NCBI RefSeq assembly: GCF_021590045.1
Contig: NZ_CP062221.1
Span: forward strand, 992,001 to 1,056,000
From: Cellulomonas palmilytica
GTDB taxonomy: Bacteria; Actinomycetota; Actinomycetes; Actinomycetales; Cellulomonadaceae
Length of the DNA stretch: 64,000 nucleotides
Direction of reading: 5' to 3'
Of the stretch, positions 35,916 to 44,995 are shown piece after piece. Under the pieces are notes generated by a model. The model searched no databases. It was given only the letters and a program-made list of their open reading frames with translations, and was not told the origin of the DNA. A program made the translations under genes and the position numbers. Within the stretch, counting starts at the first letter, position 1. Each line of letters begins with the position of its first letter.

Positions 35916-38777
35916 CTAGCGGGAGTCGCGCCAGACCAGGCGCGCGCGCTTGGTCGGCAGGTCCACCTCCGGGCCGAGCTCGAAGCCCAGGGCGCGCGCG
36001 TGCCGCAGGATCGCCGCGTTCGCCGCGTCCGGTTCGGCGACCACGCGGCGCACGCCCCGGCGGGTGCCGATCAGGTCCACGACCGCGCCCAGTAGCCCGG
36101 CGACCGAGCCGCGCGGCGGGCGCGCGCCGACCAGCACGTGCATGCCCACGTCGCCGGCCCGCACGTCGTACACCTCGCCCACCGGGTCGAGCGCGGGGTC
36201 GTAGACCTGCACGAGCCCCGCGGGAACGCCGTCGGCGTGCACGATCAGTGCGTGGTGGTGCGGCAGGTCGTCGACGAACGCGTACGTGTCGCGCAGCTCG
36301 TCGGGCGCGAGGTGGGCCAGGCCCCAGAACCCCGTGCCCCGCGCGGTGACCCACTGGTGCAGCAGCGGCAGGTCGGCGTCGGGGTCGAGGACCGTCCAGG
36401 TCAGGTGGCCGACCTGGGAGTCCTCGTCCGCGACGACCGCCCCGCGGGGGCCGACCGCCCACGCGACGGGCGACGTCCCGGCCGGGCCCTCGCCCGACGA
36501 CGCCTCGGCGCCCGGTCCCTCGCCCGACGGCGTCCGCCCGAGCGCCTGCGGGTCGGGGGTCAGCGTGTCCCACGCGATCACGACCTCGACCGTCCGCGCC
36601 CGCGCCCACACCGCGTGCTGGTCGGCGAGGTGCGGGCCCGCCGGGTCACCGCTCGCGCCGAACGGGACGCCCCACCGGCTGCGGTCGCGGTCCGCGAGGT
36701 CCCACACCCACCGCGCGACGGACCCGCGGTAGGCGCGGTCGGTGACGCCCGGCACGCTCCCGGTGCAGCGCACGGTGTCCTGGTCGCCGCTCAGCGGCAG
36801 CGACGGGACGCGCGGTGGCACGGCGCCCGGCACGTCGTCGAGCACGTGCGCGGGGAGCACGGTGTGCCGCTCGCCCCAGGGGCCCGGCTCGGGGCCGTCG
36901 GCGACCTCGACGAGGGCGGCCCGCACCAGCGCGTCCCCGTCGATCCCGAGGTCGGTCCCCGGGGCGTCGAGGAGCGCGGGGACGACGAGCGCGACGCGCC
37001 CCCGCACGCCCAGCCACGGGTCGAGCACGGCGCCCAGCCCGTGCGGCGCACCGAGCGCCGCGAGCGCGGGCTCGGCCACGAGCCGGCGAGCGAGCGCGCC
37101 CCGCACGGCGGCGTACGCGGCCGCGTCGGTGCTCGCGGCGTCCATGCGGCGGTCCCACGCGAGCAGGCGGTCGCGCAGCGCCGCGGCCGGGCCGTCGAGC
37201 CCGCCGACACGTGCGACCAGGGCGACCAGGCGGTCCGCCTCGGCCAGGCGCGTGTCGCCGTGCAGCGCGCCCATGTCCGCCGGCGTGAGGCCGGTGCGGT
37301 CCGTGAGCAGCGAGCGCAGGCGGTCGGCGCGGTCCGGCGCGTAGGCCGTGCCGTGGTCGCGCGTCGGCTCGGCGGGGCGTTCGTTGGCGTCGACGTGCAC
37401 ACCCGTCACGACGACGGGCGCGGCGAGGCGCCGCCATGGACGGGGTGCGTGCCCAGGGTCCCACGCGACGAGGGGCACGAGCCGCTGCGCGCGCGGTCGG
37501 TCCGCGACGCGGCCCGCGTCGAACGCGAGCACCGTGCCCTCGGTGTCGGCCGCGACCACGCGGTCGACGGGGTCCACCCAGCCGGTGAACGCCTCGTGCA
37601 CGTCGTGCGCCGTGCGGGCGTGCAGCAGGCGCCGGGCCGTCGCGATCCCGAGGTCGGAGTCGACGCGCGCGGGCAGCCGCAGCGCGTACGCGTCCTCGTG
37701 GCCGGGCTCGTCGTCCCCGGTCCCGCGGCCCGGCTCGTGGTCGGACCTGTCACGCGGCTCGTCGTGCAGCCGGGCGGGGGCCGTCACGTCGAGGCCCCGC
37801 ACGACGAGCGGACCGCGCACCGTCTCGACGACCTCGACCTCGACCGCGTCCCCGCCGCGCACCGTGACGTGCTCGACCGCCCGTGCGGTCGGCTCCCACC
37901 CGCCCGGCCCCCACGCCTGCCACGTGCCGTCCGGCCCGCGGCGCAGCCGCTCGTGCACCACCTCGGCGCTGTGCGCCATCGCGTTGGTGATGCCCCACGC
38001 CGCGCCGCCCGCGTGGCCGAAGTGCGGGACGCCCGGCACGCCGACGAACGCGAGGCCGAGCACGTCGTAGCCGGGGCACGCGAGCCGGACCTGCTGGTAC
38101 GTGCCGGGTAGGTCGAGCAGGCGGTGCGGGTCGCCCGCGAGCAGCGGCGCGCCCGACGCCGTGCGTGACCCGTGCACGGCCCACGCGTTGGAGCCCGCGG
38201 TCGGGCCGCCCTCGGACGGGTCGAACAGTGCGAGCAGCCGCACGGGGTCGAGGCCCGCGAGCGGCGACCCGGGTGTCGCGTCGCGCACGAGCCGGACGAC
38301 GTGCGCGTGCCACAGGACGCGCGGGAACGTCGAGAACAGCACGTGGTAGGCGTGCAGCGCACCGAGCGGCGCCCACGCGGGCCACGGGTCGTCGGTGTCG
38401 GCGGCGCCCGGGCCGCGCGGCGGGAGCACGCGGTCGAGCTCGCGCTCCTCGGCCGTCGGCCCCGCGGCGACGAGCCCCTCCCGCACGCCGGCCGCGTACG
38501 CGTCGACCCACGCGCGGTCGTCGTCCGCGAGCGCCGCGTACGCCCGGCGCGCGGTGTCGGCCAGCCGGACCCGACGCGCGAGCACGTCCCACGGCAGGCC
38601 CGTGGGCCCGAGCAGCGCGGCGCTCGCCCCCGCGACCTGTGCGCGCAGCAGCCGCAGCTGCCACGTCCGGTCGTGCGCGGTGACGCGCCCCTGCGCGTGC
38701 GCGAGCGCGAGCTCGTCGTCGGCCCGCACGTGCGGCACGCCCCACGCGTCGCGCCGGACCTCGGCGCCCGTCCCCAT
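35916..38777 (-). CDS. Penicillin acylase fused to a siderophore-type acyltransferase (DesG-like fusion)
   Basis: A 953-residue two-domain protein. Residues 1-~770 are a penicillin acylase-type Ntn hydrolase; the autocatalytic nucleophile is Ser196 in GPTAGSNAWAV. The last ~170 residues (from HLTWTVLDPDADLPLLHQWV) are a GNAT-like acyltransferase of the IucB/RhbD/DesC type, similar to the neighbouring desC product. It is the last gene of the desferrioxamine-type operon, 6 bp after desD. Penicillin amidase homologues (DesG) in des loci have been linked to arylated desferrioxamines; here the acylase and an acyltransferase are one chain. It lacks a clear signal peptide. Confidence 0.82.
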   Translation of the reverse strand: MGTGAEVRRDAWGVPHVRADDELALAHAQGRVTAHDRTWQLRLLRAQVAGASAALLGPTGLPWDVLARRVRLADTARRAYAALADDDRAWVDAYAAGVREGLVAAGPTAEERELDRVLPPRGPGAADTDDPWPAWAPLGALHAYHVLFSTFPRVLWHAHVVRLVRDATPGSPLAGLDPVRLLALFDPSEGGPTAGSNAWAVHGSRTASGAPLLAGDPHRLLDLPGTYQQVRLACPGYDVLGLAFVGVPGVPHFGHAGGAAWGITNAMAHSAEVVHERLRRGPDGTWQAWGPGGWEPTARAVEHVTVRGGDAVEVEVVETVRGPLVVRGLDVTAPARLHDEPRDRSDHEPGRGTGDDEPGHEDAYALRLPARVDSDLGIATARRLLHARTAHDVHEAFTGWVDPVDRVVAADTEGTVLAFDAGRVADRPRAQRLVPLVAWDPGHAPRPWRRLAAPVVVTGVHVDANERPAEPTRDHGTAYAPDRADRLRSLLTDRTGLTPADMGALHGDTRLAEADRLVALVARVGGLDGPAAALRDRLLAWDRRMDAASTDAAAYAAVRGALARRLVAEPALAALGAPHGLGAVLDPWLGVRGRVALVVPALLDAPGTDLGIDGDALVRAALVEVADGPEPGPWGERHTVLPAHVLDDVPGAVPPRVPSLPLSGDQDTVRCTGSVPGVTDRAYRGSVARWVWDLADRDRSRWGVPFGASGDPAGPHLADQHAVWARARTVEVVIAWDTLTPDPQALGRTPSGEGPGAEASSGEGPAGTSPVAWAVGPRGAVVADEDSQVGHLTWTVLDPDADLPLLHQWVTARGTGFWGLAHLAPDELRDTYAFVDDLPHHHALIVHADGVPAGLVQVYDPALDPVGEVYDVRAGDVGMHVLVGARPPRGSVAGLLGAVVDLIGTRRGVRRVVAEPDAANAAILRHARALGFELGPEVDLPTKRARLVWRDSR

Positions 38778-38783
38778 GCCCGC

Positions 38784-40610
38784 TCAGCCCGCCGTGACGA
38801 GCGCGTCGTCGCGCGCGACCGGGTTGGCGAGCGTCCCGGCGTAGATGAACGACCCGCCCTGGTCGGTGAGGTCGACCATCTGCAGCGTGTTGCGCAGCTG
38901 CAGGCGGTTGAGGCAGGAGTGCCGGAACCGCGCGACGCGCACGTCGACGTCGGCGGGCAGGTCCGGGTGGTCGGCCGCGTGCTCGTCGAGGCACCGGGCG
39001 ACCGCGCCCCAGAACTCGTCCTGCGTGAGCACGCCGTCGGTCACGAGGATGCCCGCGAGGTGGCGCAGCACGCCGTCGAGCACGTCGACGAGGATCGCGT
39101 CGGCGCGCTCGGCCGGGTCGACGACGGCGCGCACACGCTCGACGCCGGGCGGCAGCGGCCTCTCGTCCATCACCGCGACCTCCTCGCCGATGTCCTTGAG
39201 GAACGCGCCCACGGGCACGTGGTCGCGCAGCACCAGGATGACGTTCTCGCCGTGCGGCATGAACGCCAGGGCGTGCGCGCGCAAGCAGTGCACGAGCGGG
39301 CGCAGGTAGACGCGCAGGTAGGCGGCGAGCCAGTCGACCGGGTCGAGCCCGGAGGCCCGGACGGCTGCGGTCGCGTACGCGTCGCCGTGGGCGTCGCGAT
39401 GCAGCAGCGCGGCCATCGTGGCTGCCCGCTCGCCGTCGCGCAGCAGCGGCACGGGGGACTCGCGCCACAGCGCCGCGAGCATCTTGCGGTGCGCGTTCGG
39501 CTGCGGCGTGCGGTGGTAGACGTCGCCCGTGTACCCGATCGACGCGTGCTCGCGCAGCACGCGCACGCCGCACGCGACGAGCTCGGGGTCGCCGTGCACG
39601 AGGTCGGCGACCCAGTCGTTGATCGCCGGGGTCGCGCGCATGTAGGCCGGGCTCAGGCCGCGCAGGAACCCCATGTTCTGGATCGCGACGGCCGTCTTCA
39701 CGTAGTCCCGCGCCGGGGTGGTGACGTTGAGGAACGTGCGGATCGACTGCTGCGCGCGGTACGCGTCGTCCGACTCGCCGAGCAGGACGAGGTCACGGCG
39801 CGCGACGTCGGGCGCGAACGTCACGGCCACCTTGTGCTCCCACTGCCACGGGTGCACCGGCAGGTAGCGGTAGTCGGCGGGGTCGAGGCCGAGGTCGCGC
39901 AGGCGGGCCGAGAAGCGCGCGAGCGTGGCGGCGCCGAGCTCGCGCGCGTACAGCGTGTCCTCGGCGAGCCCGCCGCCGAGCGCGAGGTGCGTGCGGTCGC
40001 GCCGCGCGGCGAGCCAGACGAGCCGCACGTCACGCGCGGCCTCGGGCGCGTACGCGTCGTGCTCGCGGACCCCGAACCCGATGCGGCCGTTGTTCGCGAC
40101 GAAGCCGGGGTGGCCCTCCGTCATCGCGGCCTCGACGGTCGCGAGGTCCGCGTGCAGCAGCGCGGCGACCGGAGGCCCGGGGCGGTGCCGCTTGTACGCG
40201 GCGGACGCGAGCGTCGCCGACAGCTCCTCGAGGTAGAGCGCGAGCAGGTCGTCGGGGATGCGCAGCAACGGCTGCAGCTCGAGCACGAGCTCGAGGACGT
40301 CGAGGTCCGCGGGGACGCCCGCGCGCTCGCGGGTCAGGGTCGCGGCGTCGATCACCCAGTGCTCGAGCGCGAGGCGCCGCGCGCGGAATCGGTACGCGAC
40401 CGGACCGTCGGGCGCGTCGAGCGCGACGACGAACGCGTCCCGGCCGGCCGCGCGGTCGCGGGCGGGGGCGAGCAGTCGCTCGTGCGTGAACTCCGCGAGC
40501 GCCTTGGCGACGAGGTGCCGCTGCGCGGCGGCCAGGTGCCCGGGCGTGAGGTGGTCGGCGGGGTGCGGGTCGGCCGCGGCGGGCGTCAGGGTCGTGGGTG
40601 CGGTGGTCAT
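38784..40610 (-). CDS. desD: NIS synthetase, IucA/IucC family (DesD-like)
   Basis: A 608-residue NRPS-independent siderophore synthetase. It has the conserved HPWQWEHK segment, the ATP-site regions EGHPGFVANNGRIGF and SIRTFLNVTTPARDYVKTAVAIQNMGFLRGLSP, and the C-terminal ferric iron reductase-like part (HGENVILVLRDHVPVGAFLKDIGEEV). In desferrioxamine synthesis DesD joins and cyclises hydroxamate units. The ATG overlaps the desC stop (ATGA). Confidence 0.93.
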   Translation of the reverse strand: MTTAPTTLTPAAADPHPADHLTPGHLAAAQRHLVAKALAEFTHERLLAPARDRAAGRDAFVVALDAPDGPVAYRFRARRLALEHWVIDAATLTRERAGVPADLDVLELVLELQPLLRIPDDLLALYLEELSATLASAAYKRHRPGPPVAALLHADLATVEAAMTEGHPGFVANNGRIGFGVREHDAYAPEAARDVRLVWLAARRDRTHLALGGGLAEDTLYARELGAATLARFSARLRDLGLDPADYRYLPVHPWQWEHKVAVTFAPDVARRDLVLLGESDDAYRAQQSIRTFLNVTTPARDYVKTAVAIQNMGFLRGLSPAYMRATPAINDWVADLVHGDPELVACGVRVLREHASIGYTGDVYHRTPQPNAHRKMLAALWRESPVPLLRDGERAATMAALLHRDAHGDAYATAAVRASGLDPVDWLAAYLRVYLRPLVHCLRAHALAFMPHGENVILVLRDHVPVGAFLKDIGEEVAVMDERPLPPGVERVRAVVDPAERADAILVDVLDGVLRHLAGILVTDGVLTQDEFWGAVARCLDEHAADHPDLPADVDVRVARFRHSCLNRLQLRNTLQMVDLTDQGGSFIYAGTLANPVARDDALVTAG

Positions 40611-41254
40611 CGGGTGTCTCCGGGTGCGGCGGGCGCGGCCTGGCGGGGGTCGCGGCGGGTGGTGGCGGGGCGCGGTGGGGCGCCGAGGCGGCTCGCGGCG
40701 AACTCGGCGCGCGTGCACACCGACAGCGCGGCGCGCTTGCCGGGCAGGTCGACCTCGCGCAGCACGCGGAAGCCCGCGGCGGCGTTCTTGGCGGCGATCG
40801 CGGTGTTGCGCACGTCGGGCTCGACGACGACGCGCGCGGCGCCCAGCGGCCCGAAGCAGAAGCGCATCGTCGCGGCCATCACGGCGTCGGTCAGGCCGGT
40901 CACACGCGGACCGGTGGGCGGTGCGACGAGCAGGTGCATCCCGACGTCGCCGGGCTCGGCGTCGTGCACGCCCGTGAGCAGCACGCGCGCCGGGTCGTAG
41001 GTCTCGACGAGGAACGTCGCGGTCCCGGCGACGCAGCCGAGCCACGCGTGCTCGTCGTCGGACGCCGCGACGCGGCTCTCGTACGCGAGCACGTCGTCGG
41101 GACCCAGCCCACCCATGGCCCAGTAGTGCGACGCCGGGTGCGTGAGCCACGCGTGCAGCACGGCCGCGTCACGCTCGGGCACGACGGCTTCGAGCGTGAC
41201 GGGTCCGAGCAGCCGCCACGGCTCGCGCGCCGGCGTCGGTGCGCTCGCCGTCAC
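40607..41254 (-). CDS. desC: Siderophore acyltransferase, GNAT type (DesC-like)
   Basis: A 215-residue acetyltransferase of the Acetyltransf_8 (IucB/RhbD) type: WLTHPASHYWAMGGLGPDDVLAYE, DVGMHLLVAPPTGPRVTGLTDAVMAATMRFCF and ARVVVEPDVRNTAIAAKNAAAGFRVLREVDLPGKRA. DesC acylates N-hydroxycadaverine with succinyl or acetyl groups. GTG start overlapping desB's stop by 4 nt. Confidence 0.92.
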   Translation of the reverse strand: MTASAPTPAREPWRLLGPVTLEAVVPERDAAVLHAWLTHPASHYWAMGGLGPDDVLAYESRVAASDDEHAWLGCVAGTATFLVETYDPARVLLTGVHDAEPGDVGMHLLVAPPTGPRVTGLTDAVMAATMRFCFGPLGAARVVVEPDVRNTAIAAKNAAAGFRVLREVDLPGKRAALSVCTRAEFAASRLGAPPRPATTRRDPRQAAPAAPGDTR

Positions 41255-42663
41255 CGCGCGACCCGCGCGGCCCCGGCGGGCACCGCGGTGCTCGGCGGCG
41301 TGACCGTCCCCGCGGGAGCGGGGTGGGACCCGCCGGGCACACCGAAGTCCTGGAACGCGATGCGCTCCTCGCGCGGGTAGACCTCCCGCCCGCAGACCGC
41401 CGCGAGGATCGCCGACGACCGCCACGCGCCGAACCCGAGGTCCGGCGCGGTGAGCCCGTGCGTGTGCTCCTCGCCGTTCTGCACGAACACGCGGCGCCGC
41501 CCGCCGTCGACCGAGTAGTCGCGCGCCACCGCGAGGCGTCCGCGCGCGTCCCAGTCGAGCCGGTCCGCGATCCCCAGCAGCACGTCCGGCACGCCCGCGG
41601 CGTAGCCCGTGGCCAGGACGAGCGCGCTCGTCGTGCGCTCGTGCTCGGCGCCCGTCTGCCCGTGGCGCAGCCGCAGCGTGTACTCGCCGGCGACCTCGTC
41701 CCAGGTCGCCCCGGTGACCTCCGTGTCGGTCAGCAGCGTCGTCGGGACCGGGCCGGTGGCGCTGCGGCGGTAGAGCGTGTCGTAGATGTCGTCGACGAGG
41801 TCGCCGCTGATGCCCTTGTAGAGGGAGCGCTGCTCGCGCGTGAGCCGGTCGCGCACGTCCATCGGCAGCGCGTGGAAGTGGTCGGTGTACTCCGGCGACG
41901 TCAGCTCGAGCGTGAGCTTGGTGTACTCCATCGGGAAGAACCGCGGCGAGCGCGTCACCCAGTCGAGCCGGCCGCGCTCGGTGTCGAGCGTCTCGAGCAG
42001 GTCGCGGTACACCTCCGCGGCGGACTGTCCGGAGCCGACGACCGTGACGGACGGCGCCCCGCGCAGGGTCTCGCGGTGCGTCAGGTAGTCCGCGGAGTGC
42101 AGCCACGGCCCGGGCAGGCCGCGCAGCGCCTCCGGGACGACGGGCCGCGTGCCGACGCCGAGCACCACGTGCCGCGTGCGATACGTCTCCGTGCGGCCGG
42201 ACCCCGTGCGGCCGGACCCCGTGCGGCCGGACCCCGTGCCGTCGGCCGTGCGGGCGTGCACGACGTACAGGTCCTCGTCGTCGGGGTCGACCTCCACGGC
42301 GGTGACGTCCCGGCCCCAGCGCAGCGACGGGAGCTGCTCGGCGACCCACCGGCAGTACGCGTCGTACTCGCTGCGCAGCGGGTAGAAGCTCTCGCGGATG
42401 TAGAACGGGTACAGGCGCCCGGTGGCCTTGAGCCACGCGAGGAACGAGAACCGGCTCGTCGGATCGGCCATGGTCACGAGGTCCGCGAGGAACGGCACCT
42501 GGATGGTCGCGCCCTCGAGCATCATGCCGGGGTGCCAGCGGAACTCCGCCGCGCGGTCGAGGAAGACCGCGTCGAGGTCGAGCGGGTCGGCCAGCGCGGC
42601 CAGCCCCAGGTTGAACGGCCCGATCCCGATGCCGACGACGTCGTGCACGCGCCCCGCGCTCAT
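41251..42663 (-). CDS. desB: Lysine/cadaverine N-monooxygenase (DesB-like)
   Basis: A 470-residue flavin N-hydroxylase. FAD motif GIGIGPFNLGLAAL, conserved MMLEGATIQVPFLADL, NADPH motif VVGSGQSAAEVYRDL, and the C-terminal ATGY motif (LVLATGYAAGVPD) are visible. It hydroxylates the amine made by the DesA-like decarboxylase. An Arg-Thr-Gly-Ser repeat (three GSGRT units) is inserted in a loop near residue 150 and is encoded by a perfect 15-bp minisatellite. ATG overlaps the desA stop (ATGA). Confidence 0.93.
   Translation of the reverse strand: MSAGRVHDVVGIGIGPFNLGLAALADPLDLDAVFLDRAAEFRWHPGMMLEGATIQVPFLADLVTMADPTSRFSFLAWLKATGRLYPFYIRESFYPLRSEYDAYCRWVAEQLPSLRWGRDVTAVEVDPDDEDLYVVHARTADGTGSGRTGSGRTGSGRTETYRTRHVVLGVGTRPVVPEALRGLPGPWLHSADYLTHRETLRGAPSVTVVGSGQSAAEVYRDLLETLDTERGRLDWVTRSPRFFPMEYTKLTLELTSPEYTDHFHALPMDVRDRLTREQRSLYKGISGDLVDDIYDTLYRRSATGPVPTTLLTDTEVTGATWDEVAGEYTLRLRHGQTGAEHERTTSALVLATGYAAGVPDVLLGIADRLDWDARGRLAVARDYSVDGGRRRVFVQNGEEHTHGLTAPDLGFGAWRSSAILAAVCGREVYPREERIAFQDFGVPGGSHPAPAGTVTPPSTAVPAGAARVAR
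42191..42235 (+). repeat. Three perfect 15-bp tandem repeats inside desB
   Basis: GTGCGGCCGGACCCC occurs at 42191-42205, 42206-42220 and 42221-42235. It is in frame, so copy-number change would add or remove five residues (GSGRT) without frameshift. Confidence 0.85.
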
Positions 42664-44108
42664 CGGGCCACCGCCGTCGCCAGCAGGTCGTCGCCCTCGA
42701 CGAGCGCGGAGGCCGCCTGCTTCACGAGGTCGAGGACGTGCCGGACGTCGTCGAGGGTCGTGGCGGGGTTGAGCAGCGTGAGCTTCAGGGCCGGGCGGCC
42801 GTCGAGGCTCGTGCGGGCGACGAGCGCGCGCCCCGAGTCGAACAGCACGCGACGCACCTGGCCGACGAGCGCGTCGGCCTGCGCGTCGGGCAGCCCGTCG
42901 GGCTGGTAGCGGAACAGCACCGTCGACAGGTCGCTGCGCGCGAGCAGCCGCAGGTCCGGGTCGTCCTGCACCTCGCGGTGCACGGCCGCGGCCAGGTCGA
43001 TGGTCGCGTCGACCAGCTCGCCGATGCGGTCGGCACCCAGCGCGCGCAGCGTCACCCACAGCTTGAGCGCGTCGAACCGCCTCGTCGTCTGCAGGGACAC
43101 GTCGACCTGGTTGGGCTCGTCCTCGTGCTCGGGGTTGAGGTAGTCGGCGTGGTGCGCGACGAGGCGCAGGTCGGCGGCGTGGCGCACGACGAGCGCGGAC
43201 GACGACACGGGCTGGAAGAACGCCTTGTGGAAGTCGACCGTGACCGAGCGTGCCCGCTCGATGCCGTCGAGCAGGTGCCGGCGCGTGCGGCTGACGAGCA
43301 GCCCGCACCCGTACGCGGCGTCGACGTGCAGCCACACGTCGGCGGCGTCGCACACGTCGGCGACGCGCGCGAGCGGGTCGACGCAGCCGCGGTCGGTGGT
43401 CCCGGCGGTCGCGACGACGGCCATGGCGTGCCGCCCGTCGCGCTCGACGTGCCGCAGCGCGATCGCCAGCGCCTCCGGCCGCATGCGGCCGCGCTCGTCG
43501 ACCGGAACGAGGCGCACGGCGTCCGGTGCGAGGCCCAGCAGGCGCGCCGACTTCTGCACCGAGAAGTGGCTCGACGCGGTCGCGAGCACGACGAGGTCGC
43601 GCAGGTCCGCCCCGGGCGTCGTCGCGAGCGCGTGCTCACGGGCGACGAGCAGCGCCTGCAGGTTCGACTGCGTGCCGCCCGAGGTGAAGACGCCGCCGCC
43701 CGCGGGGAACCCGATGCGGCCCGCGGTCCACGCGACCAGCCGGCGCTCCATGAGCGTGCCGACCGTCGACTGGTCGTACGTGTCGACGCTCGGGTTGATG
43801 GCCGCCAGCACGGCCTCGGCCGCCACGGCCGGGACCGCGACGGGGCAGTTGAGGTGCGCGGCGTAGGCCGGGTCGTGGAACCACACGGCGTGCTGCGCGA
43901 ACAGCTCGTCGACCTCGCGCAGCGCGGTGGCGGTGCCGTGCCCGGGGCCGTCGAGGTCGACCGCGTCGACGAGGGCCTGCAGGTGCTCGCGGCTCGCGCC
44001 GGAGAACGGCTGGGTGGTGGTGCGGAACCGGGTGGCGACCCGGTCAACGGTGCCGCGCATGGCGTCGACGTAGGCGTCGGCGCTCGCGGCGGACAACAGC
44101 TCGTGCAT
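42660..44108 (-). CDS. desA: PLP-dependent lysine/ornithine-type decarboxylase (DesA-like)
   Basis: A 482-residue group II decarboxylase. The PLP Lys is in VTVDFHKAFFQPVSSSALVV, with AAGTTDRG and the WLHVDAAYGCG motif before it. In des clusters DesA makes cadaverine from lysine. The ATG at 44108 has GGGGGAG 8 nt upstream. It is the first gene of the operon and lies behind two iron boxes. Confidence 0.9.
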   Translation of the reverse strand: MHELLSAASADAYVDAMRGTVDRVATRFRTTTQPFSGASREHLQALVDAVDLDGPGHGTATALREVDELFAQHAVWFHDPAYAAHLNCPVAVPAVAAEAVLAAINPSVDTYDQSTVGTLMERRLVAWTAGRIGFPAGGGVFTSGGTQSNLQALLVAREHALATTPGADLRDLVVLATASSHFSVQKSARLLGLAPDAVRLVPVDERGRMRPEALAIALRHVERDGRHAMAVVATAGTTDRGCVDPLARVADVCDAADVWLHVDAAYGCGLLVSRTRRHLLDGIERARSVTVDFHKAFFQPVSSSALVVRHAADLRLVAHHADYLNPEHEDEPNQVDVSLQTTRRFDALKLWVTLRALGADRIGELVDATIDLAAAVHREVQDDPDLRLLARSDLSTVLFRYQPDGLPDAQADALVGQVRRVLFDSGRALVARTSLDGRPALKLTLLNPATTLDDVRHVLDLVKQAASALVEGDDLLATAVAR

Positions 44109-44151
44109 GCGTCGTGCTCCCCCTGGACGGACGCGTCGTGACCGACGACGC

Positions 44152-44186
44152 GTTGTGAGGCTCACCTAAGTGAGGCTCGCCTAACT
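44152..44186. promoter_or_regulatory. Two overlapping iron boxes (IdeR/DmdR-type) before desA
   Basis: GTTGTGAGGCTCACCTAAG (44152-44170) and AAGTGAGGCTCGCCTAACT (44168-44186) both resemble the 19-bp TTAGGTTAGGCTCACCTAA consensus of DtxR-family iron repressors. The region is 44-78 bp upstream of desA, so iron repression is expected. Confidence 0.8.
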
Positions 44187-44382
44187 TACGCGAACCGGAG
44201 GAACCGTCAAGGAGATGTGACGCACGTCCCGCCTGCGGGCGCCACATCGGACGTGTGGGACACACGTCGCGGGTCCTCGCCTCGGTGGGTGTGGCGGCGC
44301 TGACAGCGCGCACGGACGCGGTCCACAAGTGGCCCAGGAGTCTGGCTACATCCAGGCTGGTGTGGAGGCCTATGCTGAGCCC

Positions 44383-44658
44383 ATGAGGACTGTGGCACTG
44401 AGCGAGGCGAAGGACAGGCTGTCGGCGCTCGTCGACGAGGCCGACCGCACTCACGAGATCATCCAGATCACGAAGCACGGCCGCAGCGCGGCGGTGCTGA
44501 TGTCAGCCGACGACCTGGACTCCCTGCACGAGACCCTCTTCTGGCTGTCCCAGCCGGGCGTGCGCGAGGACGTCGCCGCGGCGCGCCAGGCGGTGGCCGA
44601 GGAGACGACGACCTCCGGTGAGGGCCTGCGGGCCAGGTACGGCCTCCCGCCGCTGTGA
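44383..44658 (+). CDS. Phd/YefM-family antitoxin
   Basis: A 91-residue antitoxin: RTVALSEAKDRLSALVDEADRTHEIIQITKHGRSAAVLMSADDLDSLHETLFWL is a Phd/YefM DNA-binding domain, followed by a Gln/Glu/Ala-rich toxin-binding tail. A TATGCT -10-like box ends 6 nt before the ATG, suggesting a leaderless mRNA. Coupled to the RelE toxin by a 4-nt overlap. Confidence 0.9.
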   Translation: MRTVALSEAKDRLSALVDEADRTHEIIQITKHGRSAAVLMSADDLDSLHETLFWLSQPGVREDVAAARQAVAEETTTSGEGLRARYGLPPL

Positions 44659-44930
44659 GCGAGGCCGCCGAACCGTGGCGGGTCCAGGTCGCGCCGAGTG
44701 CGATCCGCTCGCTCGACCGTCTGCCCCCGCGCGTCGCCGGTGCCGTCGTGGAGTTCGTCACTCGGACGCTCCCGGCGAACCCCGAGCGCATGTCCAAGCC
44801 GTTGCGCTACGAGCTCGAGGGGCTGCGCTCCGCGCGCCGCGGCGACTACCGCGTCCTGTTCACCCTGGACGACGACACCCACGTGCTCCTGGTGGTGCGC
44901 ATCTCCCACCGGGCCGACGCGTACCGCTGA
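44655..44930 (+). CDS. RelE/ParE-family toxin
   Basis: A 91-residue toxin of the RelE mRNA-endonuclease fold: RVQVAPSAIRSLDRLPPRVAGAVVEFV, then MSKPLRYELEGLRSARRGDYRVLFTLDDDTHVLLVVRISHRADAYR. The Arg/Lys and C-terminal His-Arg-Tyr residues of active RelE proteins are present. GTG start within the antitoxin stop. Confidence 0.92.
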   Translation: MSEAAEPWRVQVAPSAIRSLDRLPPRVAGAVVEFVTRTLPANPERMSKPLRYELEGLRSARRGDYRVLFTLDDDTHVLLVVRISHRADAYR

Positions 44931-44995
44931 CCGCCCGCGAGCGAGACGCCGACCCCGCATCGTCGCCTCGGCAGCGGAGGTTCGGCAGACCCTGG

